From: Chitinophagaceae bacterium
GTDB taxonomy: Bacteria; Bacteroidota; Bacteroidia; Chitinophagales; Chitinophagaceae
Assembly: GCA_016721385.1 (NCBI GenBank)
Contig: JADKIE010000001.1
Location: 614,501 to 678,500 of the forward strand
Length of the DNA: 64,000 nt
Direction of reading: 5' to 3'
The notes below the pieces were generated by a model. The model saw only the letters and a list, made by a program, of their open reading frames with translations, was not told the DNA's origin and made no database searches. The position numbers and the translations under genes were made by a program. Shown here piece by piece: positions 33,862 to 42,752 of the stretch (position 1 is its first letter; each line of letters begins with the position of its first letter).

Positions 33862-34980
33862 ATGAACAAAAAAGGTAAAGTTTTAGTGGCCATGAGTGGC
33901 GGTATAGATAGTACGGTAGCCGCTTTGATGCTTCATAAGCAAGGTTATGAGGTTGTAGGCATTACTATGAAAACCTGGGATTATGCTACCAGCGTTGGTA
34001 CAACTGGTAAAAAAGAAACCGGTTGTTGCAATTTAGATAGTTTTAACGATGCAAGGCAGGCTGCTGTACAACACAATTTTCCACATTTTATATTAGACAT
34101 TAGAGATGAGTTTGGCGATGCTGTAATTGAAAATTTTGTTGATGAATATTTATCCGGCCGTACACCTAACCCTTGTGTTATGTGCAATACACATATAAAA
34201 TGGCGTGCCTTACTAAAAAGAGCCGATGCCATGGGCTGCGATTTTATTGCTACAGGCCATTATGCCCAAATACATCAACACACAAACAAACGCTATTTTA
34301 TTCGCAAAGGAATAGATGATACCAAAGATCAAAGCTATGTGCTGTGGGGATTACAGCAAGATTTACTTAGCCGAACTTTATTGCCTTTAGGCACTTATCA
34401 TAAAACCGAAATACGCCAAATGGCACATGATTTTGGCTATCCTGAGTTAGCAAAAAAAGCCGAGAGTTATGAAATTTGTTTTGTACCTGATAATGATTAC
34501 AGAGGCTTTTTAAAACGAAAAGTACCGGGTTTAGAGGAAAAAGTAGCAGGAGGAAATTTTATTGATAAAACAGGTAAAATTTTGGGTAAACATAAGGGCT
34601 ATCCTTTTTATACCATTGGCCAACGTAAAGGGTTGGATATTGCCTTGGGTAAACCGGCTTTTGTAACCTTTATTAACCCCGATGATAATACCGTAATGCT
34701 TGGTGAAGAAGATGATTTAAACAACTCCGAAATGATTGTAGCCAACGTAAATTGGATTAAATACGATGGCATAACGGATGGTATGGAAGCCATTACTAAA
34801 ATTAGATATAAAGATAAAGGTGCAATTAGTAACCTGTTTGCATACGAAAAGGGGGTAAAAGTGCGTTTTTACGAAGATGTTAAAGGTATAGCACCCGGGC
34901 AAAGTGCTGTTTTTTACGAAGGAGACGATGTAATTGGCGGCGGCATAATTCAACGGCAAAAGCCACTAGATGAATGCTAA
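33862..34980 (+). CDS. mnmA: tRNA-specific 2-thiouridylase
   Basis: A 372-residue MnmA. The PP-loop ATP site is V-A-M-S-G-G-I-D-S-T-V-A-A-L. G-C-C-N-L-D-S-F-N-D-A follows, then the catalytic cysteine in N-P-C-V-M-C-N (about residue 102) and the second cysteine in S-Y-E-I-C-F-V-P-D-N-D-Y (about residue 199). The C-terminal beta-barrel has G-Q-R-K-G-L and an I-R-Y-K segment. It makes 2-thiouridine at position 34 of tRNAs for Lys, Glu and Gln using sulfur relayed by TusE or a cysteine desulfurase. The frame is intact and length is typical. Confidence 0.95.
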   Translation: MNKKGKVLVAMSGGIDSTVAALMLHKQGYEVVGITMKTWDYATSVGTTGKKETGCCNLDSFNDARQAAVQHNFPHFILDIRDEFGDAVIENFVDEYLSGRTPNPCVMCNTHIKWRALLKRADAMGCDFIATGHYAQIHQHTNKRYFIRKGIDDTKDQSYVLWGLQQDLLSRTLLPLGTYHKTEIRQMAHDFGYPELAKKAESYEICFVPDNDYRGFLKRKVPGLEEKVAGGNFIDKTGKILGKHKGYPFYTIGQRKGLDIALGKPAFVTFINPDDNTVMLGEEDDLNNSEMIVANVNWIKYDGITDGMEAITKIRYKDKGAISNLFAYEKGVKVRFYEDVKGIAPGQSAVFYEGDDVIGGGIIQRQKPLDEC

Positions 34981-35029
34981 AGCAGCCTTTTTGCTTATCT
35001 TAGCATCCTTATAATGTAACCCAAAACGA

Positions 35030-35908
35030 ATGAAACATAATAATTATATTACTGCTGCTTTAATTATTTTAACTGTTACGATGCTTTACGCCTGTTCCAA
35101 AACAGAAACCGTAACGTTTAAATCGCCAAAAAGCTACATGCCTGCCGTTAAAGGAAAGTATATTATTTACAAGTTAGATTCTACCGTTACACGTAGTTTT
35201 GGGTCGGGCTTTGTAACAAGCAGCTATACCGTTAAAGATTCGGTTGTAGATGTTTTTACCGATAATTTAGGAAGAGAATCTTTTAAAATATTTCGCTATC
35301 AATTAAACCCATCTAACAATACTTGGGCAAGCACCAACACATTTGTACTTACACCTCAGGAAAGTTCAATTGAGTTTGTTGAAAACAATAACCGCTACAT
35401 AAAACTAATTAATCCGGTTGCAGATGGTAAAACATGGAAAGGTAACAGTTTCATCAACCAATCGCCTTACTACATTAACTACATTTTTTCTGAGTGGAAT
35501 TATACATATGATAAAGTAGGAAGTTCCAGAAGCGTTGGTTCATTTACATTCCCAAATACAGTAACCGTTGTTCAAAGCGACTCTAACGATAATGACATTT
35601 TTAATCCTTACAGTTCTAACTTTTACAATAAAGGGTACGAAATATATGCCGATTCGGTTGGTTTGGTTTATAAAGATATAATGAGTTGGGAATATCAGGT
35701 ATTCCGTCATTTTAACAACTGTATTTTAATACGGCCAAAAACTACCGGCACAGGTAACGATACCTTAGGTGTAAATTGTAACGATCCTTTAACCAACTGC
35801 GATTCGTTAATGCAGCGGCCTAACCATAAAATTAAATGCGATACCGTAATTGATCGTTTTTACTACAATGGTTATGGTATTAAGCAAACCATTTTAAGCC
35901 ACAATTAA
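35030..35908 (+). CDS. Hypothetical lipoprotein
   Basis: A 292-residue protein with a lipoprotein signal ending M-L-Y-A-C-S-K (Cys about residue 22). The rest is beta-rich and polar, with Y-K-L-D-S-T-V, D-S-V-V-D-V-F and S-W-E-Y-Q-V-F. The C terminus has clustered cysteines (G-V-N-C-N-D-P-L-T-N-C-D-S and I-K-C-D-T). Cell-surface or periplasmic location is expected. The family is unknown to me; similar lipoproteins of this phylum have no assigned role. A TATCTTAG box lies 27 nt upstream of the ATG. Confidence 0.65.
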   Translation: MKHNNYITAALIILTVTMLYACSKTETVTFKSPKSYMPAVKGKYIIYKLDSTVTRSFGSGFVTSSYTVKDSVVDVFTDNLGRESFKIFRYQLNPSNNTWASTNTFVLTPQESSIEFVENNNRYIKLINPVADGKTWKGNSFINQSPYYINYIFSEWNYTYDKVGSSRSVGSFTFPNTVTVVQSDSNDNDIFNPYSSNFYNKGYEIYADSVGLVYKDIMSWEYQVFRHFNNCILIRPKTTGTGNDTLGVNCNDPLTNCDSLMQRPNHKIKCDTVIDRFYYNGYGIKQTILSHN

Positions 35909-35913
35909 TTCAG

Positions 35914-36403
35914 TTATTTAAGCCTGCAAAAGGCGGAAAAATCTGTTGCAGGTATTTTATCTGCCCCTAATTGCCTTAGCATGGTTATCAATTGCCCTCT
36001 GTGATACGTTGCATGATTAAATAAATGAAGCAACATTTGGTAAGTAGGCATTTTTTCTTCGCTTTTATTTCTAATGTAAGCAAACACATGCTCCAATTGT
36101 GTTTCGGTGCAGTTATCAATCCATTCTTTCCAGTGAGTGCTTTGTTGGGCAAGATGATTTACCAATTGGGCAAAACTGCCATCAAATTTTTGGCTTTCCA
36201 GCACAATATTTTCTGCAAGTTTATGGCGCTTCCACCAAGCCTCTTCGGCAACCCACATGTGTTGTATTGTTTTGTATATAGATGAAAAACTGCTTACTAC
36301 TTCCTTTATTAATTTCATCATCGCTCAATTGTTTTATTCTGTCAAACAATACCTGATTGGCCCAAATATTATACGCCGCATATTGTTTAAATAACTCCTT
36401 CAT
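35914..36403 (-). CDS. DinB-family protein (frameshifted)
   Basis: Frames 36221-36403 (M-K-E-L-F-K-Q-Y-A-A-Y-N-I-W-A-N) and 35914-36321 join into about 163 residues if the GG near 36315 is a single G (E-I-N-K-E-V-V-S-S-F-S). This is the DinB four-helix metal-binding fold: an N-terminal Y-N-x-W-A-N, a middle E-E-A-W-W-K-R and the terminal H-L-F-N-H-A-T-Y-H-R-G-Q-L-I with two metal-ligand histidines. Members act as thiol-dependent transferases or in damage response. It is convergent with the lipoprotein gene, with a 5-nt gap. Confidence 0.78.
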
Positions 36404-36467
36404 TGTTTCGTATTTTTGTTAGGGTTAAAATTATTGTATATCTGTCAACAATTATCAAATCTTTCTT

Positions 36468-37694
36468 ATGACAAAGAAAAATAAATTTTCCGGCTTTAGC
36501 TCTGTTGCCATACATGGCGGCCACAGCAACGATCCCATGTATGCACATCTTACACCAATTTATGCCAACAGCACATACACTTTTGATAGCGCCCAGCAAG
36601 GCATGAACAGGTTTAGCGGCGAGGAAAAAGGATACATATACAGCCGTTGGGGCAACCCTACCATTACCGAAGCCGAAGAAAAAATATCGGCACTGGAAAG
36701 TTTTGGTTTGTTAAATGAACATAAAGAACCGCTTGAATTAAAAACCATTTTACACAGCAGCGGCATGGCGGCATTAAGCACTTTAATGATTGCCAATTTA
36801 AAAGCAGGCGATAAAATACTTACTCATTTTAGTTTGTATGGTGGCACACAAGAGTTAATAGAAAAAGTATTGCCGCCATTAGGCATACAAGCTGTTATTG
36901 CCGACTTACGAGATATCAGCAAAGCACAACAAGCCTTAGCAGCAGATGATAAAATAAAAATGCTTTATTTAGAAACGCCAGCCAACCCTACCATACAATG
37001 TGTAGATATTGCAGAGTTAACGGCCATTGCAAAAGAGCATAATTTAATTGTAGCCGTTGACAACACATTTGCCACACCCTATTTACAACAACCGTTTATG
37101 TATGGGGTAGATTATGTTTTTCATAGCACAACTAAATTTTTAAATGGGCACGGCACTGCCATTGGCGGCGCTTTAATTGGTAAAGATTTGGATAAGATGA
37201 ACACCCATATTACAAAAGTGCATCGTTTATTAGGCGGCAACAGTAATCCGTTTGATGCCTATTTACTTACACAAGGCATGAAAACCTTAGAAGTACGTAT
37301 GGAGCGCCATTGCCACAATGCCATGGAAGTAGCGGCTTTTTTAGAGCAACATCCGGCAGTAAAAAAAGTAAATTATTTAGGCCTTGCATCTCACCCCGAT
37401 TTTAATACTGCTGCAAAACAAATGCGCCATCCGGGAGCTATGTTAAGTTTTGAAATGAAAGATGGATTACAAGCCGGTAAAAATTTTATTGATAAACTAC
37501 AAATGTGTGTTAGAGCAGTTTCCTTAGGCACTTGCGACACACTCATTAGCCATCCGGCAAGTATGACGCATTATGGCGTACCAAAAGAACAACGGGAGCA
37601 GTACGGCATTACCGATGGATTAATACGCATGAGTGTAGGTATAGAAAATGTACAGGATATTATTATGGATTTGGAGCAAGCGTTGAATAATTAG
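36468..37694 (+). CDS. Cys/Met metabolism PLP-dependent enzyme (methionine gamma-lyase/cystathionine lyase type)
   Basis: A 408-residue enzyme with the family signatures: Y-S-R-W-G-N-P-T near residue 63, S-S-G-M-A-A-L-S-T cofactor phosphate binding, L-E-T-P-A-N-P-T, D-N-T-F-A-T-P-Y with the cofactor-binding Asp, the PLP lysine in H-S-T-T-K-F-L-N-G-H-G, and S-L-G-T-C-D-T-L-I-S-H-P near the C terminus. It could be methionine gamma-lyase, cystathionine gamma-lyase/synthase or O-acetylhomoserine sulfhydrylase; motif reading does not settle which. It stands alone, followed by a 24-bp perfect palindrome. Confidence 0.85.
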   Translation: MTKKNKFSGFSSVAIHGGHSNDPMYAHLTPIYANSTYTFDSAQQGMNRFSGEEKGYIYSRWGNPTITEAEEKISALESFGLLNEHKEPLELKTILHSSGMAALSTLMIANLKAGDKILTHFSLYGGTQELIEKVLPPLGIQAVIADLRDISKAQQALAADDKIKMLYLETPANPTIQCVDIAELTAIAKEHNLIVAVDNTFATPYLQQPFMYGVDYVFHSTTKFLNGHGTAIGGALIGKDLDKMNTHITKVHRLLGGNSNPFDAYLLTQGMKTLEVRMERHCHNAMEVAAFLEQHPAVKKVNYLGLASHPDFNTAAKQMRHPGAMLSFEMKDGLQAGKNFIDKLQMCVRAVSLGTCDTLISHPASMTHYGVPKEQREQYGITDGLIRMSVGIENVQDIIMDLEQALNN

Positions 37695-37695
37695 G

Positions 37696-37719
37696 AACCT
37701 GCCTGCCGGCAGGCAGGTT
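37696..37719. repeat. 24-bp perfect palindrome
   Basis: The left half AACCTGCCTGCC is followed directly by its complement, 2 nt after the stop of the PLP enzyme. It is the type of G+C-rich palindrome dispersed in this phylum. It can also form a loop-less terminator-like hairpin on either strand but has no T run. Confidence 0.65.
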
Positions 37720-37732
37720 AAAATTAGGAATT

Positions 37733-38233
37733 ATGGATTTTGTAATTAGGCAGGCCGTAAAAGAAGATTGCCCTCGTATGATGGAGTTAATTAAAGAATT
37801 AGCCATTTACGAAAAAGCACCCGATGCCGTTACGGTTGATTTTAATCATTTTGTACAAAGTGGTTTTGGCCCAAACCCTGTGTGGTGGGCTTATGTTGCA
37901 GAAGCATCCGTCGCTCCGATCTCCGCAACACCCTCTCCTGTTGGAGAGGGACGGGGTGAGGTTGTAGGCTTTGCCCTGTATTATATTCGTTACAGTACGT
38001 GGAAAGGGCAGCGTATGTATTTAGAAGACTTAATTGTTACCAATAAAATGAGAGGGCAAGGAATTGGTAAATTGTTATTAGATAGATTGGTGCAAGAATG
38101 CAAAGAAAAAAACTATAGTGGCATGATGTGGCAAGTACTGGATTGGAATGAGCCAGCTATCAATTTCTACAAAAAGTATGGTAATGTAAATTTTGATGGA
38201 GAGTGGGTGAATTGTAGTATTGAAATTAAATAA
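37733..38233 (+). CDS. GNAT-family N-acetyltransferase with in-frame repeat insertion
   Basis: A 166-residue protein. The N terminus M-D-F-V-I-R-Q-A-V-K-E-D-C-P-R-M-M-E-L-I-K-E-L matches the diamine/spermidine N-acetyltransferase-like branch. The acetyl-CoA loop is M-R-G-Q-G-I-G-K-L-L-L, and the end has W-N-E-P-A-I-N-F-Y-K-K-Y. Between V-A-E (about residue 58) and V-V-G-F-A-L-Y-Y lies an unusual S-A-T-P-S-P-V-G-E-G-R-G-E-V, encoded by a palindromic repeat at 37930-37961. The repeat replaces what is normally a tight strand-turn-strand, yet the frame is kept. Substrate unknown. Confidence 0.8.
   Translation: MDFVIRQAVKEDCPRMMELIKELAIYEKAPDAVTVDFNHFVQSGFGPNPVWWAYVAEASVAPISATPSPVGEGRGEVVGFALYYIRYSTWKGQRMYLEDLIVTNKMRGQGIGKLLLDRLVQECKEKNYSGMMWQVLDWNEPAINFYKKYGNVNFDGEWVNCSIEIK
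37930..37961 (+). repeat. Palindromic repeat inside GNAT coding sequence
   Basis: CCCTCTCC-TGTT-GGAGAGGG followed by ACGGGGTGAGGT, near-identical to the element in the mnmA leader (33817-33849). It is read as T-P-S-P-V-G-E-G-R-G-E-V and keeps the frame open. Confidence 0.7.
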
Positions 38234-38272
38234 TTATCTTTATTTCGTTCGCCCAAACAAAAATAACCGTTT

Positions 38273-40669
38273 ATGAAACTTTTAAATCCGTTTGCCAAAG
38301 TATTATCCGTAATTGCTTTGTATGTTATCCTTTTTGCAGGCTGCAAAAAAAATGATAGCTTATTAGAACCCATCAAGCCGCCAATTGAAACACCACCAAC
38401 TGCAAATGATGCCATAAAAGTGGCCGCAACAGTAACAGGTACCGTAATAGATGAAAACAATCTGCCCGTTGCCAACGCAGCCGTAACAGCCGGTACAGCT
38501 ACTACAACTACCGATGCTATGGGTAATTTTTCTTTCAGAAATATTGTTATTTCTGTAGCAAACGGAAACGTAACTGTAAATAAAGCAGGTTACTTTAAAG
38601 GCATAAGAAATTTTGTAACCGAAGAAGGCAAAAACAACTACGTAAAAATTCAATTACTAAAGCAAGTACTAACCGGTACTATTACTGCTGCGGCAGGTGG
38701 TAGTGTAACTACCAATGGTGCTGTAATAACTTTCCCGGCAAATGCATTTGAAACAACTGCCGGAGTTGCTTATACAGGCAATGTAAAAGTTTATGCCATC
38801 TGGATAGACCCTACAGCCGCCAATTTACCGCTTGTAGTACCCGGCGATTTAAGAGGCATAAACAGCAGTAATGGAGAGTATTTATTAAAAAGCTACGGCA
38901 TGGTTGGTGCCGAGTTAAAAGACGATAATGGCAATACATTAAAAATTGTAACAGGTAAAACTGCAGGTATTAGCTTTCCTATACCTTCCGCTTTACAAAG
39001 TACTGCACCTGCAACTATTCCTTTATGGCATTTTGATGAATCTACAAACAGGTGGAGAGAAGAAGGTACTGCCACAAAAACCGGCAATAATTATGTTGGA
39101 CAAGTAAATAAATTTTCTTTTTGGAATGTAGATGTACCAGCTAATTTTATTTATTTAAATATGCGTTTACTTAACAGCGCAAACAGTTTACCATTGGCTA
39201 ATACAATGGTAAAAGTTACCAGTTTGGCTACCAATACCTACGCATACGATTTTACCAACGATAGCGGTTTTGTAGCAGGCTACGTACCCAAAAACGAATA
39301 TTTAAAAATAGAAGTAATTGCCGGCACAGCCTGCAATACTAACACGGTTGTATATACACAAAATGCCGGGCCTTACACCGCAAATACCTATTTGGGCGAC
39401 ATTAGTGTAACCTTACCCGTCAATACGGTAATAAACTTTACCGGTACGGTAAAAGGGTGCAATAATATGCCTGTAAGCAATGGTTATGTAAGCCTAAGCC
39501 TTGCCAATGGCACAAGCACCATAGCCTATACCAATGCAAGTGGAGTAGTAAATTTTAGCTTAATAAGTTGTGGCGGCACCAATACAACGTATACCTACAC
39601 CGCTGTTGACCTAAGTAATGGTAATTATAGCAATACTGCTACTAGTACAGCCACTGGTAATACTGTAAACTTAGGTACTATTGCAGCTTGTGGTAATACT
39701 ATTAATTTAAGTGGTGTTTATATTGCCGGAGAAATAGATGGTAGGGCTGTTGTTTGGAAAGATGGGATACCAACTTTTTTAACACCTGTTCCTTCTGGTA
39801 ATCAATATGCCTATGCCACAAAGGTGTTAGTTTACAACAATGATGTTTATGTTTTAGGAAATGACGAAGATTCAACAATTGCTAATGGTTCTACCGCTAC
39901 AATAAAGCTTTGGAAAAACGGCGTAGCAACCAATATTACTTCGGGTCTTACACAATCTTTTGGATATGGCTTAGATGTTTATAATGGGAATGTATATATT
40001 TGTGGACAGGAGAATATTAGTGGTACTCTCGTAAGTAAAATTTGGAAAAATGGTGTTGCAACTACTTTGACTAATGGTATTTTTAATGATATAGATGCTA
40101 AAAATATTAAAGTTGTTAATGGAGATGTTTATGTTTGTGGAACTGGCTCTTTGGGTTTTAGTGAGTATAAATCAATATATTGGAAGAATGGAACATTAAA
40201 TATTTTGCCAACAACCGGACAATATAATGGAGCTAATAATTTATTTACAAATAATAATGATATTTACATAGTAGGTTATGATAGTTCAAATGCAGTAGTT
40301 TGGAAGAATGGATTACTAACAACATTAAATGTACAGCCTCCTAATATTTATGGAAGAGCAAACTCAATTTTTGTACAAAATAATGATATATATGTTGCAG
40401 GTTCTCTTTCACCAGGAATTGCTAATGGTGCCGAAAACGCTGTTTATTGGAAAAATAATAACATTAACTTATTAACCAATTATACTGCTCCCAATACATA
40501 CGCATCCCTAGGGGATATTTTTGTAAAAAATAATATTGTTTATACAATTGGTTATTTTGACACTTTTGTTAGTTATAATGTGCTATATTACCAAAACAAT
40601 ATCCTTGTTCCTTTAACAGGGTTTAACAATACACAAGATGTTTATTTAGAAGGTATTTTTGTACAATAA
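38273..40669 (+). CDS. Large surface lipoprotein: carboxypeptidase-regulatory-like domain plus propeller-like repeats
   Basis: A 798-residue protein. The lipoprotein signal ends L-F-A-G-C-K-K (Cys about residue 24). Residues 50-130 form a carboxypeptidase-regulatory-like fold (T-V-I-D-E-N-N-L-P-V-A-N-A-A-V, D-A-M-G-N-F-S-F). A middle part has P-A-N-A-F-E-T and L-W-H-F-D-E-S-T-N-R-W. A further domain follows, and from about residue 475 at least six blade-like repeats of about 45-55 residues show [YV]-[IV]-x-G followed by W-K-N-G. Surface anchoring is expected; ligand unknown. A TATCTTTA box lies 30 nt upstream and a strong terminator follows. Confidence 0.7.
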   Translation: MKLLNPFAKVLSVIALYVILFAGCKKNDSLLEPIKPPIETPPTANDAIKVAATVTGTVIDENNLPVANAAVTAGTATTTTDAMGNFSFRNIVISVANGNVTVNKAGYFKGIRNFVTEEGKNNYVKIQLLKQVLTGTITAAAGGSVTTNGAVITFPANAFETTAGVAYTGNVKVYAIWIDPTAANLPLVVPGDLRGINSSNGEYLLKSYGMVGAELKDDNGNTLKIVTGKTAGISFPIPSALQSTAPATIPLWHFDESTNRWREEGTATKTGNNYVGQVNKFSFWNVDVPANFIYLNMRLLNSANSLPLANTMVKVTSLATNTYAYDFTNDSGFVAGYVPKNEYLKIEVIAGTACNTNTVVYTQNAGPYTANTYLGDISVTLPVNTVINFTGTVKGCNNMPVSNGYVSLSLANGTSTIAYTNASGVVNFSLISCGGTNTTYTYTAVDLSNGNYSNTATSTATGNTVNLGTIAACGNTINLSGVYIAGEIDGRAVVWKDGIPTFLTPVPSGNQYAYATKVLVYNNDVYVLGNDEDSTIANGSTATIKLWKNGVATNITSGLTQSFGYGLDVYNGNVYICGQENISGTLVSKIWKNGVATTLTNGIFNDIDAKNIKVVNGDVYVCGTGSLGFSEYKSIYWKNGTLNILPTTGQYNGANNLFTNNNDIYIVGYDSSNAVVWKNGLLTTLNVQPPNIYGRANSIFVQNNDIYVAGSLSPGIANGAENAVYWKNNNINLLTNYTAPNTYASLGDIFVKNNIVYTIGYFDTFVSYNVLYYQNNILVPLTGFNNTQDVYLEGIFVQ

Positions 40670-40691
40670 GAGTAATAAGTAAAATTCTTTA

Positions 40692-40720
40692 AAGAGTGAG
40701 CCTCCCTCACTCTTTTTTAT
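40692..40720 (+). terminator. Intrinsic terminator
   Basis: AAGAGTGAG, a CCTCC loop, and CTCACTCTT followed by TTTTAT, 22 nt after the lipoprotein stop: a 9-bp perfect stem with a T run. Confidence 0.85.
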
Positions 40721-40743
40721 TTTCCCACAACCCACACAATCCT

Positions 40744-40751
40744 TAAATTTG
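40744..40751 (+). promoter_or_regulatory. -7 box upstream of leader copy 2
   Basis: TAAATTTG, 39 nt before the leader reading frame at 40791. It is part of an imperfect direct duplication of about 110 bp repeated at 40985-41096. Confidence 0.5.
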
Positions 40752-40790
40752 CACCCATCTATATTGGCTTAAAAGCCCAGTAAAGAAATA

Positions 40791-40817
40791 TTGTACAAGA
40801 GTGCGACGCCAATGAAG
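40791..40817 (+). repeat. Dispersed leader element, copy 2
   Basis: TTG start followed by TAC AAG AGT GCG ACG CCA ATG AAG (M-Y-K-S-A-T-P-M-K). The frame continues to 41021 without looking like a protein, through a CCCCTTTAGGGG palindrome near 40883-40894. I treat it as an orphan or degraded leader upstream of the functional copy 3. The rest of 40818-41018 holds no recognisable gene. Confidence 0.65.
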
Positions 40818-41018
40818 TTCAAAAGAATTACAAAAGATAGGCTCATAAAAAAAGAAAACATAATCTTCTTCGTAATCAAGTTCCCCTTTAGGGGCGGAGG
40901 GGCTTCTGCCATTGTTGGTGTTCTTCGCCTCGCCGCCGCCTTGTCTCCTTACAAGCGGCATAATAATCTATATGTCTTGTCCATTGTTTTTTTATTTTCT
41001 TACACTCTTCACAACCCT

Positions 41019-41026
41019 TAAATTTG
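41019..41026 (+). promoter_or_regulatory. -7 box of the icd leader transcript
   Basis: TAAATTTG, 43 nt before the leader frame at 41070 and 111 nt before the isocitrate dehydrogenase ATG at 41138. No good -33 TTTG is seen. Confidence 0.5.
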
Positions 41027-41069
41027 CAACTTAAATTATACGCTTAGATAAAAGCTGAAAAAAGAAATA

Positions 41070-41141
41070 TTGTACAAGAGTGCGACGCCACTAAAGATGA
41101 AAAATTATTCTGTGGCCGACCTTCAAAAGAAAAAAATATGA
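41070..41141 (+). CDS. Putative 23-residue leader peptide overlapping icd start (element copy 3)
   Basis: TTG start, then Y-K-S-A-T-P-L-K-M-K-N-Y-S-V-A-D-L-Q-K-K-K-I and TGA at 41139-41141. The stop overlaps the ATG of the isocitrate dehydrogenase at 41138 (ATGA), a standard arrangement for translational coupling. The first 9 codons are the shared element; the remainder is unique to this locus. Expression of the peptide is inferred. Confidence 0.4.
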   Translation: MYKSATPLKMKNYSVADLQKKKI

Positions 41142-42447
41142 CACAAAAATTACAATGGGCAGCAATGGTAAATTAAATGTGCCTGATAATCCAATTATTC
41201 CGTTTATTGAAGGCGATGGTATTGGTCCCGAAATTTGGAAAGTAGCAGCAAAGGTTTTTGATACGGCTGTTGAAAAAGCCTACAACGGCACTCGTAAAAT
41301 TGAGTGGAAAGAAATGCTTGCCGGCGAAAAAGCCTTTAGCCAAACTGGTGAATGGTTGCCTGCCGAAACATTGCAAATTGCAAAGGATTATATTGTTTCA
41401 ATCAAAGGACCATTAACCACACCTATTGGCGGCGGCATACGCAGCTTAAATGTAGCTATGCGGCAAGATTTAGATTTGTATGCCTGTGTTAGGCCGGTAA
41501 AATGGTTTAAAGGTGTGCCTAGCCCTGTGGTACATCCGGAGCAGGTAAATATGACCATTTTTAGAGAAAATACCGAAGACATTTATGCCGGTATTGAATG
41601 GAAAGCAGGCACTGCCGAAGCTCAAAAATTTGAAAAGTTTTTGATAGAAGAAATGGGCGTAAAAAATATACGTTTCCCCGGCGATAGCAGTTATGGTGTA
41701 AAACCGGTAAGTAACGAAGGCAGTAAGCGATTGGTAAGGGCTGCCATAGAATTTGCATTGGAAAATGATTTGCCCTCGGTAACGCTGGTACACAAGGGTA
41801 ATATTATGAAGTTTACCGAAGGTGGCTTTAAAACCTGGGGTTACCAGGTGGCCCGTCAAGAATTTGGCGATAAAACCTTTACCTGGGACGAATGGGATGA
41901 GCTAAAAAAAGAACACGGCGAAGCTCATGCTAATGAAGTACAACGCAAAGCCTTACACGAAGGAAAACTTTTAATTAAAGATTGTATTGCCGATAATTTT
42001 TTACAGCAAATATTAATTGCTCCTAAAGATTTTTCGGTAGTGGCAACGCTTAACCTTAATGGTGATTACATCAGCGATGCATTGGCCGCAGAGGTTGGCG
42101 GTATTGGTATTGCTCCCGGCGCAAATATTAATTACAAAACAGGCTATGCTGTATTTGAAGCCACACATGGTACAGCGCCAAAATTTGCCGGTACAAATAG
42201 TATGAATCCATCATCGGTTATATTAAGTGGTTGTATGATGCTGGAATATATGGGCTGGAAAGAAGCCGCAGAGTTAATTACAAGCGCCTTACAAGCTACT
42301 ATTATGCGTAAAACAGTAACGATAGATTTTTATAACCTTATGAATGGTGCTACATTGTTGAAAACTTCTGAATTTGGTGATGCTATCATTGAAAATATGG
42401 GAGTGGTTACGGCAGATGTAATGTTGAAGAAAAGTAGTGGGTTGTAA
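41138..42447 (+). CDS. icd: Isocitrate dehydrogenase, E. coli-type (homodimeric subfamily I)
   Basis: About 437 residues. The likely start is ATG 41138 (M-T-Q-K-I-T-M-G-S-N-G-K), which needs one extra A in the run near 41144-41149; without it the frame opens at 41155. Motifs: I-P-F-I-E-G-D-G-I-G-P-E-I-W, G-P-L-T-T-P-I-G-G-G-I-R-S-L-N-V with the regulatory Ser, and T-I-F-R-E-N-T-E-D-I-Y-A-G-I-E-W. The cofactor loop has A-P-K-F-A-G (Lys344 kept, Tyr345 to Phe) and K-T-V-T-I-D-F-Y-N-L-M, where the E. coli NADP-determining Tyr391 and Arg395 are Ile and Asn. Cofactor choice is therefore open. TCA cycle enzyme, followed by a second, unrelated IDH. Confidence 0.9.
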
Positions 42448-42752
42448 ATCATGAATTTAATTTTGATTGCTATTTAGTCTAGATCTTTGGATTTAACACC
42501 AGGGAACTAATGCTCAAATTACAGTAGCATAAAAGTTTAATCAGGGTACAATCCCGAAATCGGGATGTATTCGATTTCGGGGCTCTTTTTTTGGTACTTT
42601 TTTGGAGATTTTAATTCCGATTTTTCGGAAAGCAAAAAAGTACATATAAATAAGAAAATAGTTGTGTATTAGAAAGAGATTTTTAAATTTAATCTATCCA
42701 AATATTCCAGAGTAATTAATATAAATTTGCTAATATTAAAAAGTAAAACAAC
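42448..42752. other. Intergenic region between two isocitrate dehydrogenase genes
   Basis: 305 bp without a gene. It holds a terminator at 42552-42590 and, near its right end, TAAATTTG at 42722-42729, a -7 box 23 nt before the second gene. The second gene is therefore probably transcribed on its own. Confidence 0.65.
42552..42590 (+). terminator. Intrinsic terminator after icd
   Basis: CCCGAAATCG (42553), a 9-nt loop, and CGATTTCGGG, followed by GCTCTTTTTTT. The CCCGAA/TTCGGG arms belong to the same hairpin family as the one at about 33675-33690. Confidence 0.8.

Noticed and set aside
40791..41021. 76-codon protein starting at leader copy 2
   Set aside because: Beyond the shared first nine codons the frame runs through a palindrome and low-complexity sequence and overlaps the next promoter. 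I keep only the element itself.
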